Below, in pieces: positions 37,506-45,887 of a stretch of DNA of 64,000 bases. The notes under the pieces are model-generated. The model saw nothing but the letters and a program-made list of their open reading frames with translations. It was not told the DNA's origin and ran no database searches. How positions within the stretch are numbered: position 1 is the stretch's first letter; the number at the start of each line of letters is the position of its first letter. This stretch comes from Anaerozeibacter quisquiliarum (GTDB lineage: Bacteria; Bacillota; Clostridia; Christensenellales; Aristaeellaceae): assembly GCA_051162045.1 (NCBI GenBank), contig JBISDI010000015.1; one strand, written 5' to 3'. The position numbers and the translations under genes are program-made.

Positions 37506-39521
37506 TCAAATCACTTCCTTGCGCCGGCGGCTGACCCCGAAGAAGCGCATCAGCAGGTTCATGACCGCGATGGAGCCGTACACCATGACGATCATCAGCG
37601 TGGCGTAGGCGCAGGCGACGCTGAACCGGCCGCGGTCAACCACCGTCATGATCTGCGGCGTAATCAGCTGGTGACGCGCCGAGATCAGGAAGATGACCGC
37701 GCTGGTAGCCGTCACGCTGCGCGCGAAGGTGGTCACCAGGCCGCTGAAGAACGAGTCCTTTATGAGCGGCAGCGTGATCGAAGTGAACACCTTGCCGCTG
37801 CCCGCGCCCATGTCGTAGGCGCTCTCCTCGATCGACTTGTCGATCTGCCGAAGCGCCGCGATGCCCGAGCGCGTGCCGATCGGCAGGCTGCGCACGATGA
37901 AGGCGATGATGATGATCGCGCTCGTGCCCACGAGCACCATGAAGCCGCCGCCGCCGATGCCGGTCACGTAGCCGCGCAGCAGCGCGATGCCCAGCACCGT
38001 GCCCGGCACCGCCATGGCAAACATGGTCACAAATTCGATCAGTCCGCGCCCCCAGAAGCGGCGCTTGACCACGAGGTAGGCGATGACCATCGACAAAAGC
38101 GCGGTCAGCGGGGCCGCGATCAGCGACATGCGCATCGAATCGCCGAACGGCTGCAGGCCCCGGTCGAGCACATATTGGAAGTGGGTGAGTACCGGCGTAA
38201 AGTCGCGCCCCCACTGCTTGAAGAAGGCGCCGATGGGCACCAGCGCGTACATGCCGATGACCATCACCGACACGATCAGGCACAGCGCGTTCAGCGGCAC
38301 CACCACGGATTTATCGTCGATCGGCACCCGCGCACGCGAAGCCTTGCCGCTCAGCGTGGCCACCGACTTGCGCTCCAGCCAGTACTTCTCCATGATGAAC
38401 AGGATGACCGTGATCGTCAGCATCACGCCGGCCATCGCGGCCGACGAGCGCATGTCGTAGTTGCTCATGACCTGGGCGTATATGTAGCTGGCGAGCGTCG
38501 AGTAGTCGCCGCCGATCATCATCGGGTTGGTGAAGTCCGCCACCGACTCGATGAAAGTCACGAGGAAGGCGTTGCCCAGGCCCGGCAGCAGCAGCGGCAG
38601 CGTCACGGTGGTGAACACCTTCCAGCGCGAAGCGCCCATGTTGCGCGCCGACTCCTCGATCGACGGGTCGATGTTGAGCAAGAGGCCCTTCAACATCAGG
38701 TAGCACACCGGGAAGAAGGTCAATGTCTGCACCAGCAACACGCCATGCAGCCCGTAGATGTTGGCCCCGCGTATGCCGAGCAGGCCCTTGGTAATCATGC
38801 CGCTCTTGCCAAACAGCATGATCGCCGACAGCGACAGCACGAACGGCGGCGCGACGATCGGCAGCACCGAAATCACCTGAAACATCGGGTTGAGCCGCGT
38901 GCGGGTGTACATGTGCACGTAGGCGAACAAAAAGCCGATCGCCGTGGACAGCAGGCCGCTCAGCGCGCCCAGCACCAGCGTGTTCTTGACGACGTGCATG
39001 AACGACTGCGAGGCGAACAGCGACATGTAGGCGTCAAACGACAGCGCGAACTTGCCGAGCTCCGGCACGGTATCGGCCACCGTCTGAATCGCGCCCATCG
39101 CATCGAATTCGCTGAGCTTGTTTGCGTTTTGCCGCGCGTAGGCGGCGACCACGGCAGGGTTGGCGCCGACCTCGGCGATCAGGCGATTGAGTTCGTTCCG
39201 GATCGCCTCGATCTCGGGTCCGGCGGTCTTGCGCCGGACGTTGTATTCGCGGTGGTAGTCGAGCGCCCGCCGGCCGAGCAGGGTGACCGGGTGCTCCGCG
39301 AGCGCCTCCACGCCGTCCGCGCCGTCGGTGAGCAGCTTACCCGCGTCCGACAGCTCTTGCATGTACGGGATTTCGGAGCGCGAAATGCTTTGGGTCAGCA
39401 CGGTGCCCAGCGGATACAGGATGAACATAACCAAAAACAACAGGACCAGCAAGATCGTGAGCATCAAAATCGGGTCTCCCCACAGCTTCTTGCGGTCGAG
39501 CCGAGCGCTTTTTGCCGTCAT
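37506..39521 (-). CDS. ABC importer permease, two permease units fused
   Basis: About 671 residues with roughly 12 transmembrane helices. Two EAA coupling loops show the fusion: EESARNMGASRWKVF with LPLLLPG in the first half and EESAYDMGAGSGKVF with LPLIKDS in the second. This double-permease layout is typical of FbpB-type ferric iron transporters. Between helices 1 and 2 is an unusual external insert of about 120 residues. Start ATG 39521 is chosen because it opens the hydrophilic N-terminus before helix 1; the ribosome-binding site is weak and GTG two codons upstream is possible. Confidence 0.88.
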   Translation of the reverse strand: MTAKSARLDRKKLWGDPILMLTILLVLLFLVMFILYPLGTVLTQSISRSEIPYMQELSDAGKLLTDGADGVEALAEHPVTLLGRRALDYHREYNVRRKTAGPEIEAIRNELNRLIAEVGANPAVVAAYARQNANKLSEFDAMGAIQTVADTVPELGKFALSFDAYMSLFASQSFMHVVKNTLVLGALSGLLSTAIGFLFAYVHMYTRTRLNPMFQVISVLPIVAPPFVLSLSAIMLFGKSGMITKGLLGIRGANIYGLHGVLLVQTLTFFPVCYLMLKGLLLNIDPSIEESARNMGASRWKVFTTVTLPLLLPGLGNAFLVTFIESVADFTNPMMIGGDYSTLASYIYAQVMSNYDMRSSAAMAGVMLTITVILFIMEKYWLERKSVATLSGKASRARVPIDDKSVVVPLNALCLIVSVMVIGMYALVPIGAFFKQWGRDFTPVLTHFQYVLDRGLQPFGDSMRMSLIAAPLTALLSMVIAYLVVKRRFWGRGLIEFVTMFAMAVPGTVLGIALLRGYVTGIGGGGFMVLVGTSAIIIIAFIVRSLPIGTRSGIAALRQIDKSIEESAYDMGAGSGKVFTSITLPLIKDSFFSGLVTTFARSVTATSAVIFLISARHQLITPQIMTVVDRGRFSVACAYATLMIVMVYGSIAVMNLLMRFFGVSRRRKEVI

Positions 39522-39570
39522 CGCCACGTTGCGAACACCCCATCTCTGCGATTTCTCTGCGTTTGGTTCG

Positions 39571-39612
39571 CAATTTGGGAAAAACCGCCGCAAGGCGGTT
39601 TTTCCCAAATTG
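39571..39612. terminator. Strong hairpin between binding-protein and permease genes
   Basis: A perfect 19-base inverted repeat with loop GCAA. The core ACCGCC-GCAA-GGCGGT is flanked by A5 and T5 inside the stem, so it has the form of a rho-independent terminator on both strands. Inside the operon it should lower expression of permease and ATPase relative to the binding protein. Confidence 0.85.
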
Positions 39613-39628
39613 CGCGGGCAAAAATATG

Positions 39629-40684
39629 TTATTGCGCGATCTTATCGCCCGAAATGGCCTTGGTCCACTTCTCGATCAGCATGTTCTTGTTCGCCCCGGT
39701 CCACTGGGAGTCGTAGTCGATCAGCTTGATGCCCATGTCGAGCAGCTGCTGCGCCGCCTCGGGGTCTTTCGCGCCTTCGACGGTCAGGAACTGCAGCGAA
39801 CCCACGGTCTGGGCGATTTCTTGCGCCTCGGGGGTCAGCGCGAACTCGATGAACAGCTTCGCCGCCTCGGGGTTCTTGCAGCCCTTGATGATCGCGGTGC
39901 CGCCCACCTCGTAGCCGGTGCCCTCGCTGGGCGCGCTCAGCACGATGTTGTCGTAGCCGTCCTCGATGAACATCAGGCCCGTGTGCAGGAAGCCCACGCC
40001 CACAGCGCCTTCGCCCAGCGCCACCTGGTTGCTGGTGGCCGAGCCGGTCTTGACGTACTGGGTGACGTTGGGGTCATAGGCCTTAATCAGCTCGAGCGCC
40101 TTCTCCTCGCCGAACACCTGGAACAGCGTGGACACGGTCATCACGCCCGTGCCGGTCGCACCCGGATTGGCCATGACGATGAGGCCCTTGTATTCGGGCT
40201 TGGCCAGGTCTTCCCACGAGGTGGGCACCGGCGCCCCGTACTCGTCGAGCATCTCCTTATTGCAGATGAAGCCGATGTAGCCCGAGTAGATGCCGAACCA
40301 GTAGTTGTCGGCGTCCTTGTACTTCGCAGACTTCAGCTGGGCCGCGTTCTTGCAGTCGGGATACTGCTCAAGCAGGCCCTCCATCGCCGCGGCGATGTAG
40401 GGATCCCAGGTGCCGCCGAACCACACGTCGGCCTGCGGGTTCTCGCGCTCCTCGAGGATGCGGGTGTAACACTCGTTGCCGCTCATGCGGATGAACGAAG
40501 TCTTGATGCCGGTCTTCGCCTCAAATGCCTTCACAACCGCGGCCACATGCTCCTCGTCGCTGCCGCCGTACACCATCAGCTCGCTGCCCTCCTGCGCGCG
40601 CCAGTCGATTTCCTCGGCCAGCGCCACCGACACAGAACCGAACACCATGAACACCATGAGCGCCAGAGCCAACAGTTTCCTCAT
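39629..40684 (-). CDS. Solute-binding protein of iron-type ABC importer (AfuA/FbpA family)
   Basis: 351 residues. Signal peptide RKLLALALMVFMVFGSVSVALA ends in an SPase I site; there is no lipobox cysteine, which is notable for a Gram-positive-type binding protein. The body follows the ferric-binding family: VYGGSDEEHVAAVVKAFE, DVWFGGTWDPYIAA, WFGIYSGYIGF. Iron is the best guess; 2-aminoethylphosphonate or other anions are bound by close relatives. AAGGAGA precedes ATG 40684. Own promoter at 40748-40776. Confidence 0.87.
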   Translation of the reverse strand: MRKLLALALMVFMVFGSVSVALAEEIDWRAQEGSELMVYGGSDEEHVAAVVKAFEAKTGIKTSFIRMSGNECYTRILEERENPQADVWFGGTWDPYIAAAMEGLLEQYPDCKNAAQLKSAKYKDADNYWFGIYSGYIGFICNKEMLDEYGAPVPTSWEDLAKPEYKGLIVMANPGATGTGVMTVSTLFQVFGEEKALELIKAYDPNVTQYVKTGSATSNQVALGEGAVGVGFLHTGLMFIEDGYDNIVLSAPSEGTGYEVGGTAIIKGCKNPEAAKLFIEFALTPEAQEIAQTVGSLQFLTVEGAKDPEAAQQLLDMGIKLIDYDSQWTGANKNMLIEKWTKAISGDKIAQ

Positions 40685-40747
40685 AACGACATCTCCTTGT
40701 TGAAATAATCCTAAAAAAGCCGAGCGGTTTTCACCACTGCTTTCAAT

Positions 40748-40776
40748 AGTTTATCAACACATCAAGTAATTGTCAA
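40748..40776 (-). promoter_or_regulatory. Promoter of the iron-type importer operon
   Basis: TTGACA (40771-40776), 17 bases, TAAACT (40748-40753). No clear Fur box overlaps it by eye. Confidence 0.82.
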
Positions 40777-40821
40777 CCATCATTTTCCAAATCCGGGCAG
40801 AAAATATTAGGCTGAGATGTC

Positions 40822-40859
40822 AAAAGGCCGCGGGAGCGATTTCCGTCGCTTCCGCGGCC
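40822..40859 (-). terminator. Terminator of the HerA-like gene
   Basis: GGCCGCGGGAGCG pairs with CGCTTCCGCGGCC (13 pairs including one G-U; 8-base loop), followed on the minus strand by CCTTTTGAC. It lies 15 bases after the stop at 40874. Confidence 0.85.
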
Positions 40860-40873
40860 CCTGTTTGCGGGTA

Positions 40874-42385
40874 CTACCGCCGTCCAGTGCCAAATAGCCC
40901 GCGCATCAGCTGTTTGCCCAGTTCCCGCCCGATCGAGCTCATCGCGCTGTTCGCGGCGCGCTCGATGGGCTTGAAGGCCTGCGCGCGGGTGCGGGCGGTC
41001 TTCGCCGCTTCCCGCTGCCTGAGCGCCTCTTCTTTGGCCTCGGCGATCCGGCGCTTCTCGTCCTCCGCCTCCTCGAGCCTGCGCGCTTCCTCCCGCGCCG
41101 CTTCCTCGGCATGGGCATTCAGGTGTTCATAGGCCGAATAGCGATCGATCGGCGCGTCGTACTTGCCGGCGAGCGGGCTTTGCGCGATCACCTGCCGGCG
41201 CAGTTCGTCGTCGATCGTGCCCATCCGGCTCTGCGGCGGCAGGATCATCGCGCGTTCCACGATTTGGGGCGCGCCGCGCTCGTCGAGGAAGGACACCAGC
41301 GCCTCGCCGACGCCCAGGCTTCCGATGACCTCGGCGGTGTCGAACGCGGGATTCGGTCGGAAGCTCTGCGCCGCGGCGCGCACCGCCTTCTGGTCGGACG
41401 GTGTATAGGCGCGCAGCGCGTGCTGTACGCGGTTCGACAGCTGCATAAGCACGCTGTTCGGGATGTCCGACGGGCTCTGCGAGATGAAGTAGACGCCCAC
41501 GCCCTTCGAGCGGATCAGCTTCGCTACCCGCTCGACCTCGCGCACCAACGCCTGCGGCGCGTCCGAGAACAGCAGGTGCGCCTCGTCGAAGAAGAACACC
41601 ATCTTGGGTTTGTCGAGGTCGCCCGCCTCGGGCAGCCGCTCGAACAGCTCCGACAGCAAAAACAGCATGAACGCCGTGTACAGCTCGGGGTTCAGGAACA
41701 GCTTCACGCAATCGAGCACGTTGATCGCGCCCCGGCCCCGTCCGTCCACGCGCATCCAGTCATTAAGGTCGATCGCGGGCTCGCCGAAGAATTGGCCGCC
41801 GCCCTGATCCTCGAGCGCGATCAGCGCGCGCAGGATCGCGCCCACCGACTGCACCGATACATTGCCGTAGCGCAGCGAGATCTCCGCGCGGTTGTCGCCG
41901 ACCCATGTCAGCATCGCGCGCAGATCCTTGAGGTCGAGCAGCAAAAGGCTTGCCTCGTCGGCCGCGCGGAAGGCGATGTTCATGACGCCGGCCTGCGCCT
42001 CGGTCAGCCTGAGCAGCCGCGACAGCAGCATCGGCCCCATCTCGCTGATCGTGGTGCGCACCGGGATGCCGCGCTCGCCGTACACGTCGAAGAAGCAGGT
42101 GGGGAAATCGGTCAGCGTGAACTCCGTGACGCCCATCGAGGTGAGCCGCTTTCTGATCGCGTCGGTCGCGTCGCCGGGACGGCACATGCCGGCGAGGTCC
42201 CCCTTGACGTCGGCCAGGAACACCGGCACGCCCAGCATGCTGAACGACTCGGCCATCACCTTGAGCGTGACCGTCTTGCCGGTGCCGCTCGCGCCGGTAA
42301 TCAACCCGTGGCGGTTGGCCATCGACGGCAACAGGAACGTCTTTTGCCCGCCCTGTCCGATCCACAACTTCCCTTCGGCTATCAT
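40874..42385 (-). CDS. HerA/YjgR-type ATPase (DUF853)
   Basis: 503 residues of the HerA/FtsK superfamily. Walker A GASGTGKTVT at about 32-41, Walker B MVFFFDEAHLLF, sensor region YFISQSPSDIP and an arginine-containing RVQHALRAYTPSDQKAV. The C-terminus (about 420-475) is a charged Glu/Ala/Arg coiled coil. YjgR-like proteins are widespread but their role is unclear. No NurA nuclease gene is adjacent, so it is not the end-resection type. Starts at ATG 42385 after GGGGGGG. Confidence 0.87.
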   Translation of the reverse strand: MIAEGKLWIGQGGQKTFLLPSMANRHGLITGASGTGKTVTLKVMAESFSMLGVPVFLADVKGDLAGMCRPGDATDAIRKRLTSMGVTEFTLTDFPTCFFDVYGERGIPVRTTISEMGPMLLSRLLRLTEAQAGVMNIAFRAADEASLLLLDLKDLRAMLTWVGDNRAEISLRYGNVSVQSVGAILRALIALEDQGGGQFFGEPAIDLNDWMRVDGRGRGAINVLDCVKLFLNPELYTAFMLFLLSELFERLPEAGDLDKPKMVFFFDEAHLLFSDAPQALVREVERVAKLIRSKGVGVYFISQSPSDIPNSVLMQLSNRVQHALRAYTPSDQKAVRAAAQSFRPNPAFDTAEVIGSLGVGEALVSFLDERGAPQIVERAMILPPQSRMGTIDDELRRQVIAQSPLAGKYDAPIDRYSAYEHLNAHAEEAAREEARRLEEAEDEKRRIAEAKEEALRQREAAKTARTRAQAFKPIERAANSAMSSIGRELGKQLMRGLFGTGRR

Positions 42386-42396
42386 GCCATCCCCCC

Positions 42397-42562
42397 CTAG
42401 TAATCGCTGATTGAAGCGCGCGTGCGATGGCGAGTTGAATTTTCGTCAGATCGTGTTCGCAAAAGACGAAGGCGTAGCAGCGCTACGTCGAGGATTTTGC
42501 GGGCGCGAGATGGCGAAAAGGCAGCCGCCATCGCGCGTGGGATTTGATCAGCGCTTACCTAG
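42397..42562. mobile_element. Foldback MITE, copy B, between CTAG repeats
   Basis: A 166-base non-coding element bounded by CTAG at 42397-42400 and 42559-42562. The ends are inverted: TAATCGCTGATTGAA on the left and TAAGCGCTGATCAAA on the right strand, both continuing into GCGATGGCG. Pairing continues inward (GCAAAA / TTTTGC) to a central hairpin CGTAGC-AGC-GCTACG, so the whole unit folds back on itself. It abuts the stop codon of the Hsp70-like gene. Copy A is at 34484-34622. Confidence 0.82.
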
Positions 42563-44500
42563 CTAGTGTATCATCAGCCTGGCCTGGCGCGCCATCCCGC
42601 CGAGCTGCGTCTCGATCGCCTGCGCGATCCGGTCGACCATCTGCTTCGCGGACTCGTCGGGGGCCTCCAACTGCGCCTTGAGCTGGGCGTAGGCGCTGCC
42701 CTCGATCTCGCCCCGGCGCTTCTCGAGCGTCTTTTCAAACGCGCGCCGCGTGAACAGCGTCCGCATGAACGCGGGCATCACGAACTTGTCGAGGTGCTTC
42801 TTGGCCAGCGTCGTGCCCATCCGGCTGGCGATCAGCCCCACCGCAAATCCGACGACCAGCCCCATCGGCCCGGCCATGACCAGCGCCACGCCGCCGCCGC
42901 CCAGCAGCGCCGCCACGAGCGAGGCCGCGACCACGTCCACCACCGCCTGTACCCAATCCAAGTTCAGCAGCGGCACATGCCCGACATCGAGGCCCCCGAT
43001 CGCCTCGGGCGCGCCGCCGGGCAGGCGCAGCGAGGCGGGCGGCAGCTGGCTGCGCGCGCAGATCGGGTCGGTCAACTCCTCGAGCACCGGGCGCAGGCCC
43101 TCTATCCATCGCTCGGTGACCTCCTGCGCCGCGCGCCCCAGCGGTCCGTCCTCGAGGCTGCGCTTGAGCGCGTCGGTCATCGCCCCGCCGATGTCGCCGA
43201 TCGCGCGCAGCTCGCCCGAGCGCCAGCGCGCGAACGCGTCGGGCCCGCAGCGCGCGACGATCTCCTCGGCGATTGCGGGCGCGAGTGCGCGCATCAGCCG
43301 AGGCAGCGCCGCACGCACCGCCTCTTCCACCGCGTCCGAATCGATCAGCGCGCGCACGTCCTCCTCGAACCGCTCGGTGCGCCGGTCGACGCGCAACGCG
43401 TAGCACAGCCCGCGCGCGATGGCGAACTCGGGCTCCACGCCGATAACCAGCCGCGCGCGCGGGAACGCCCTTTGCGCCATTTCCGCCATGAAATCCATGC
43501 GCGACGCGCCGCCGGTCAGCATGATCAGCTCGGGCGGGGCGTCGGCCAGCTGCGCCTGCGCCCGCTCGAGCGCGGCGCGGTAGGCCGACAGGTAGCTCTG
43601 GCCGCCGAGCGACTCGATCGGCTGGTTCAAAACAGCGTACATGTCCGCGTCGTCCGCCCGGATGTCGAGCGTGATCGGCGGGTCGTCATAGTACAGCTTG
43701 ACCGACGACTCGCAGGGCAGCGGGTAGCCGCCCTCGCCCGCCTGCGCGCGCCGGGTGAAGTACATCTCCTTGACCTTGCGCGCCTCGAGCTCGGCGAGGG
43801 CCGCGTACTGCGGGCAGGCCTTGAAGATGGCGACGATTCCATCGCGCTTCGGGTGGCGCGCCACGTTGCGTCTGAGCAGCATCCGGTCGATCAGACCGCC
43901 GCCCAACGCGTTCTCGCCGAAATCGACGGCGGGGCGGGCGGTCAGACGGTCGATGAAGGTGAAGTCGGTGGTGGAGGAACCGGCGTCGATCACCAGCGCC
44001 GGGCGCGCGAGCGCCTGGTCGGACAGCCCCAGCTCGCCCGATTCGCGCGCGTACAAAAAGGCGGCGCGCGACTCGCTAATCACCGACACGTTGTGGAAGC
44101 CGGCCTGCTCGAACAGCCGCCTGTAGGCGGCGCGCGCCTCCTCGGGCCAGCCGGAAGGGCAGCCGACGAAGGTTAAGGTACGCGCCGGGTCGGTGAGCTT
44201 GCCGGCCCGCTCGAGCTGCGCGCGCACCCCCTCGGCAAACTTCAGAATCAGCCGCCCGGCCACCGCCCTCTCGCGCAGGTAGCGGCGCTTGAAACGCGCG
44301 TACAGCCGCTCGGCGTCCATGATGAGCGCCGGCTCGCCGATCAGCGCGGTGCCGCCCGATTCGCCGAGCACCGTCAGCACGCTCTTGCGCCCCATAAGCT
44401 CGAGCAGCATCGGCGGAGCCGTCGCGCCCTCGCGCAGCCAGGCCACGGCACTCTCGCCGTCGCCCAGGTCAAGGCCGAAATAGTCGGTAATCTCTATCAT
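42563..44500 (-). CDS. Membrane-inserted Hsp70-like ATPase
   Basis: 645 residues. The actin-like ATPase shows the Hsp70 phosphate and adenosine motifs in diverged form: GLDLGDGESAVAWL (1-20), VIDAGSSTTDFTFID, and LTGGASRMDF with EPEFAIARG. The beta-sandwich that binds peptides in DnaK is not recognisable. Instead there is a helical region, a Gly-rich double hydrophobic segment at about 519-560 and a basic helical tail. I infer a membrane-attached chaperone-like or scaffolding ATPase; client unknown. Start overlaps the GrpE-like gene by 4 bases (ATGA). Confidence 0.82.
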   Translation of the reverse strand: MIEITDYFGLDLGDGESAVAWLREGATAPPMLLELMGRKSVLTVLGESGGTALIGEPALIMDAERLYARFKRRYLRERAVAGRLILKFAEGVRAQLERAGKLTDPARTLTFVGCPSGWPEEARAAYRRLFEQAGFHNVSVISESRAAFLYARESGELGLSDQALARPALVIDAGSSTTDFTFIDRLTARPAVDFGENALGGGLIDRMLLRRNVARHPKRDGIVAIFKACPQYAALAELEARKVKEMYFTRRAQAGEGGYPLPCESSVKLYYDDPPITLDIRADDADMYAVLNQPIESLGGQSYLSAYRAALERAQAQLADAPPELIMLTGGASRMDFMAEMAQRAFPRARLVIGVEPEFAIARGLCYALRVDRRTERFEEDVRALIDSDAVEEAVRAALPRLMRALAPAIAEEIVARCGPDAFARWRSGELRAIGDIGGAMTDALKRSLEDGPLGRAAQEVTERWIEGLRPVLEELTDPICARSQLPPASLRLPGGAPEAIGGLDVGHVPLLNLDWVQAVVDVVAASLVAALLGGGGVALVMAGPMGLVVGFAVGLIASRMGTTLAKKHLDKFVMPAFMRTLFTRRAFEKTLEKRRGEIEGSAYAQLKAQLEAPDESAKQMVDRIAQAIETQLGGMARQARLMIH

Positions 44501-45294
44501 CGCTTAACCGTCACCTGCCCGCGCAGCACCAATGCGCCGTCCTGATACACCGCCGGCCGGACGGTCGTACCGCCCGTACGCGCGGGCAGCGGGTCGAAGT
44601 CATTCGGGTCGGCGTCCCCGTAGCGGGCAAACCGCACCCCCGTGCGCTGCAGGGCGTCGGTCAACTGCGGCACGCTCTTGAGCGCGAACGCGCCGTCGCC
44701 CGTTTTCTCGGCCTCGAGCAGCATCTGCATGGCCTCCAGCAGCGGCGCGCCCACCGGCGCGGCGGAACTCACCTCGGGCCGGACGCACAGCGCGTCGATC
44801 TCGCGGCACAGGTGCGCCATGCGCCGCGACAGCTCGCGCGCATCCGCCTTGGTCGTGACCTCGGGTCGGACCGGGGCGGCGTCCGGGCGCCTATGCGCCG
44901 TCAGCGCCCAGAGCGCCGCGGCCGCCAGCGCCAGCGACGCCGGCCAGGGCTGGCCCGACAGGTACAGCCAGGCGGCGAGCAGGAGCGTCAATCCGGCGGG
45001 CGCATAGCGCAGCAGATCCTTTACCCCCGACCGTTCGCGTTCGGGCCGTTCAGCCACCATCCGCACGTCGGCCTGCGTGGCCGATTCCAGGCACATGAGG
45101 GCGGCCTTGGCGGCGCGGCAGGCGGCATGCGCGCGCTCGCGCGCGGCGGCGTCCGCCTCCTCGAGCGCGCGCTCGTCGGCCAAGGCGTCCATCAAGGACG
45201 CCGCCCGTTCGGCGGCCGCGCGCACATCGGCGCACGCGGCGAACGCCGCCTCCGCTTCCGCCGCGCGGCCCGCGTACAACTGCTCAAAATTCAT
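44497..45294 (-). CDS. Membrane-anchored GrpE-like protein, partner of the Hsp70-like ATPase
   Basis: 265 residues: N-terminal Ala/Glu-rich coiled coil (about 10-80), two hydrophobic helices (98-112, 118-133), then a cytoplasmic domain. The last 85 residues resemble the GrpE exchange-factor end: LLEAMQMLLEAEKTG, QLTDALQRTGV, NDFDPLP, then TTVRPAVYQDGALVLRGQVTV, as in FDP...V...GY...RPA.V of GrpE. The likeness is by eye and needs a profile search. Overlap with the Hsp70-like gene supports a dedicated pair. ATG 45294 has GGAAAGG upstream and overlaps the GNAT stop. Confidence 0.7.
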   Translation of the reverse strand: MNFEQLYAGRAAEAEAAFAACADVRAAAERAASLMDALADERALEEADAAARERAHAACRAAKAALMCLESATQADVRMVAERPERERSGVKDLLRYAPAGLTLLLAAWLYLSGQPWPASLALAAAALWALTAHRRPDAAPVRPEVTTKADARELSRRMAHLCREIDALCVRPEVSSAAPVGAPLLEAMQMLLEAEKTGDGAFALKSVPQLTDALQRTGVRFARYGDADPNDFDPLPARTGGTTVRPAVYQDGALVLRGQVTVKR

Positions 45295-45781
45295 GGGTGC
45301 GACCTTTCCAAAGCGGGTGCTCCAACTGCACGAACGCATGCCCGTACGGCCGGCGGATGCCCAGATTGCGAAAGCCGACCTTGTGACACAGGCCGAGCAT
45401 GACCGCGTCGTCCGCCCTGCTCATCAGGTTCATGCGCGTATACCCCCGGCGGCGCGCCCACGACAGCGCCGCGGTCATCACGGAGCGGCCCAGCCCCTGG
45501 CGCTGGCACTTGGGATGCACGCACAGCCGCGCCAGCACGCAGGCGCGCGCGTCCGGTGCGTCCTCGGGCCGCGCCGCCTCCAGCAGCGACACCGCGGCCA
45601 CGATCTCGCCCGACTGCCGCGCCACATACAGCCCGTTAAGATCGAGGTCATGCTCGGCCGCCTCATAAGAAGGGCCGTCCCCGGCGTCGGCGTTCAGCTC
45701 ACCGTGCAGCGCGCAGGCGCGGTACAGCGCCAGCACCTGATCTATGTCCTCATGGTGAGCCCGATTCAATATTGCCTTCAT
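45284..45781 (-). CDS. GNAT-family N-acetyltransferase
   Basis: 165 residues. Acetyl-CoA pyrophosphate loop is CQRQGLGRS, preceded by the beta-4 motif VLARLCVHPKC, with the family tail MSRADDAVMLGLCHKVGF. Acceptor unknown. ATG 45781 opens KAILNRAHHEDIDQVLALYR. It lies 7 bases after a TAAAAT box and lacks a Shine-Dalgarno sequence, so the mRNA may be leaderless. The end overlaps the GrpE-like gene by 11 bases. Confidence 0.88.
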   Translation of the reverse strand: MKAILNRAHHEDIDQVLALYRACALHGELNADAGDGPSYEAAEHDLDLNGLYVARQSGEIVAAVSLLEAARPEDAPDARACVLARLCVHPKCQRQGLGRSVMTAALSWARRRGYTRMNLMSRADDAVMLGLCHKVGFRNLGIRRPYGHAFVQLEHPLWKGRTHEF

Positions 45782-45788
45782 AGGCGGT

Positions 45789-45817
45789 ATTTTAGCACAG
45801 TTTCTCCGAAGATACAA
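45789..45817 (-). promoter_or_regulatory. Promoter of the GNAT/GrpE-like/Hsp70-like operon
   Basis: TTGTAT (45812-45817), 17 bases, TAAAAT (45789-45794). The -10 box ends 7 bases from the ATG, which puts the start codon at about +1. Confidence 0.75.
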
Positions 45818-45820
45818 CCG

Positions 45821-45849
45821 TTGCGGGACGGGAGAACCTATGTTATAAT
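45821..45849 (+). promoter_or_regulatory. Promoter of the envelope operon
   Basis: TTGCGG (45821-45826), 17 bases, TATAAT (45844-45849), back to back with the minus-strand promoter at 45789-45817. Confidence 0.72.
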
Positions 45850-45887
45850 TGCTCCAAAGCACCGCACATAAAGGAGGCTACAGATCG

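Noticed and set aside
37452..39716. Plus-strand open frame of 754 codons opposite the importer permease
   Set aside because: Composition is dominated by His, Arg, Gln and Asp, as expected for the complement of a membrane protein gene; no start signals or domain.
40874..45294. Defence island made of the HerA-like ATPase with the Hsp70-like pair
   Set aside because: HerA-type defence systems pair with SIR2, DUF4297 or NurA partners; none is present, and a MITE and terminators separate the genes.
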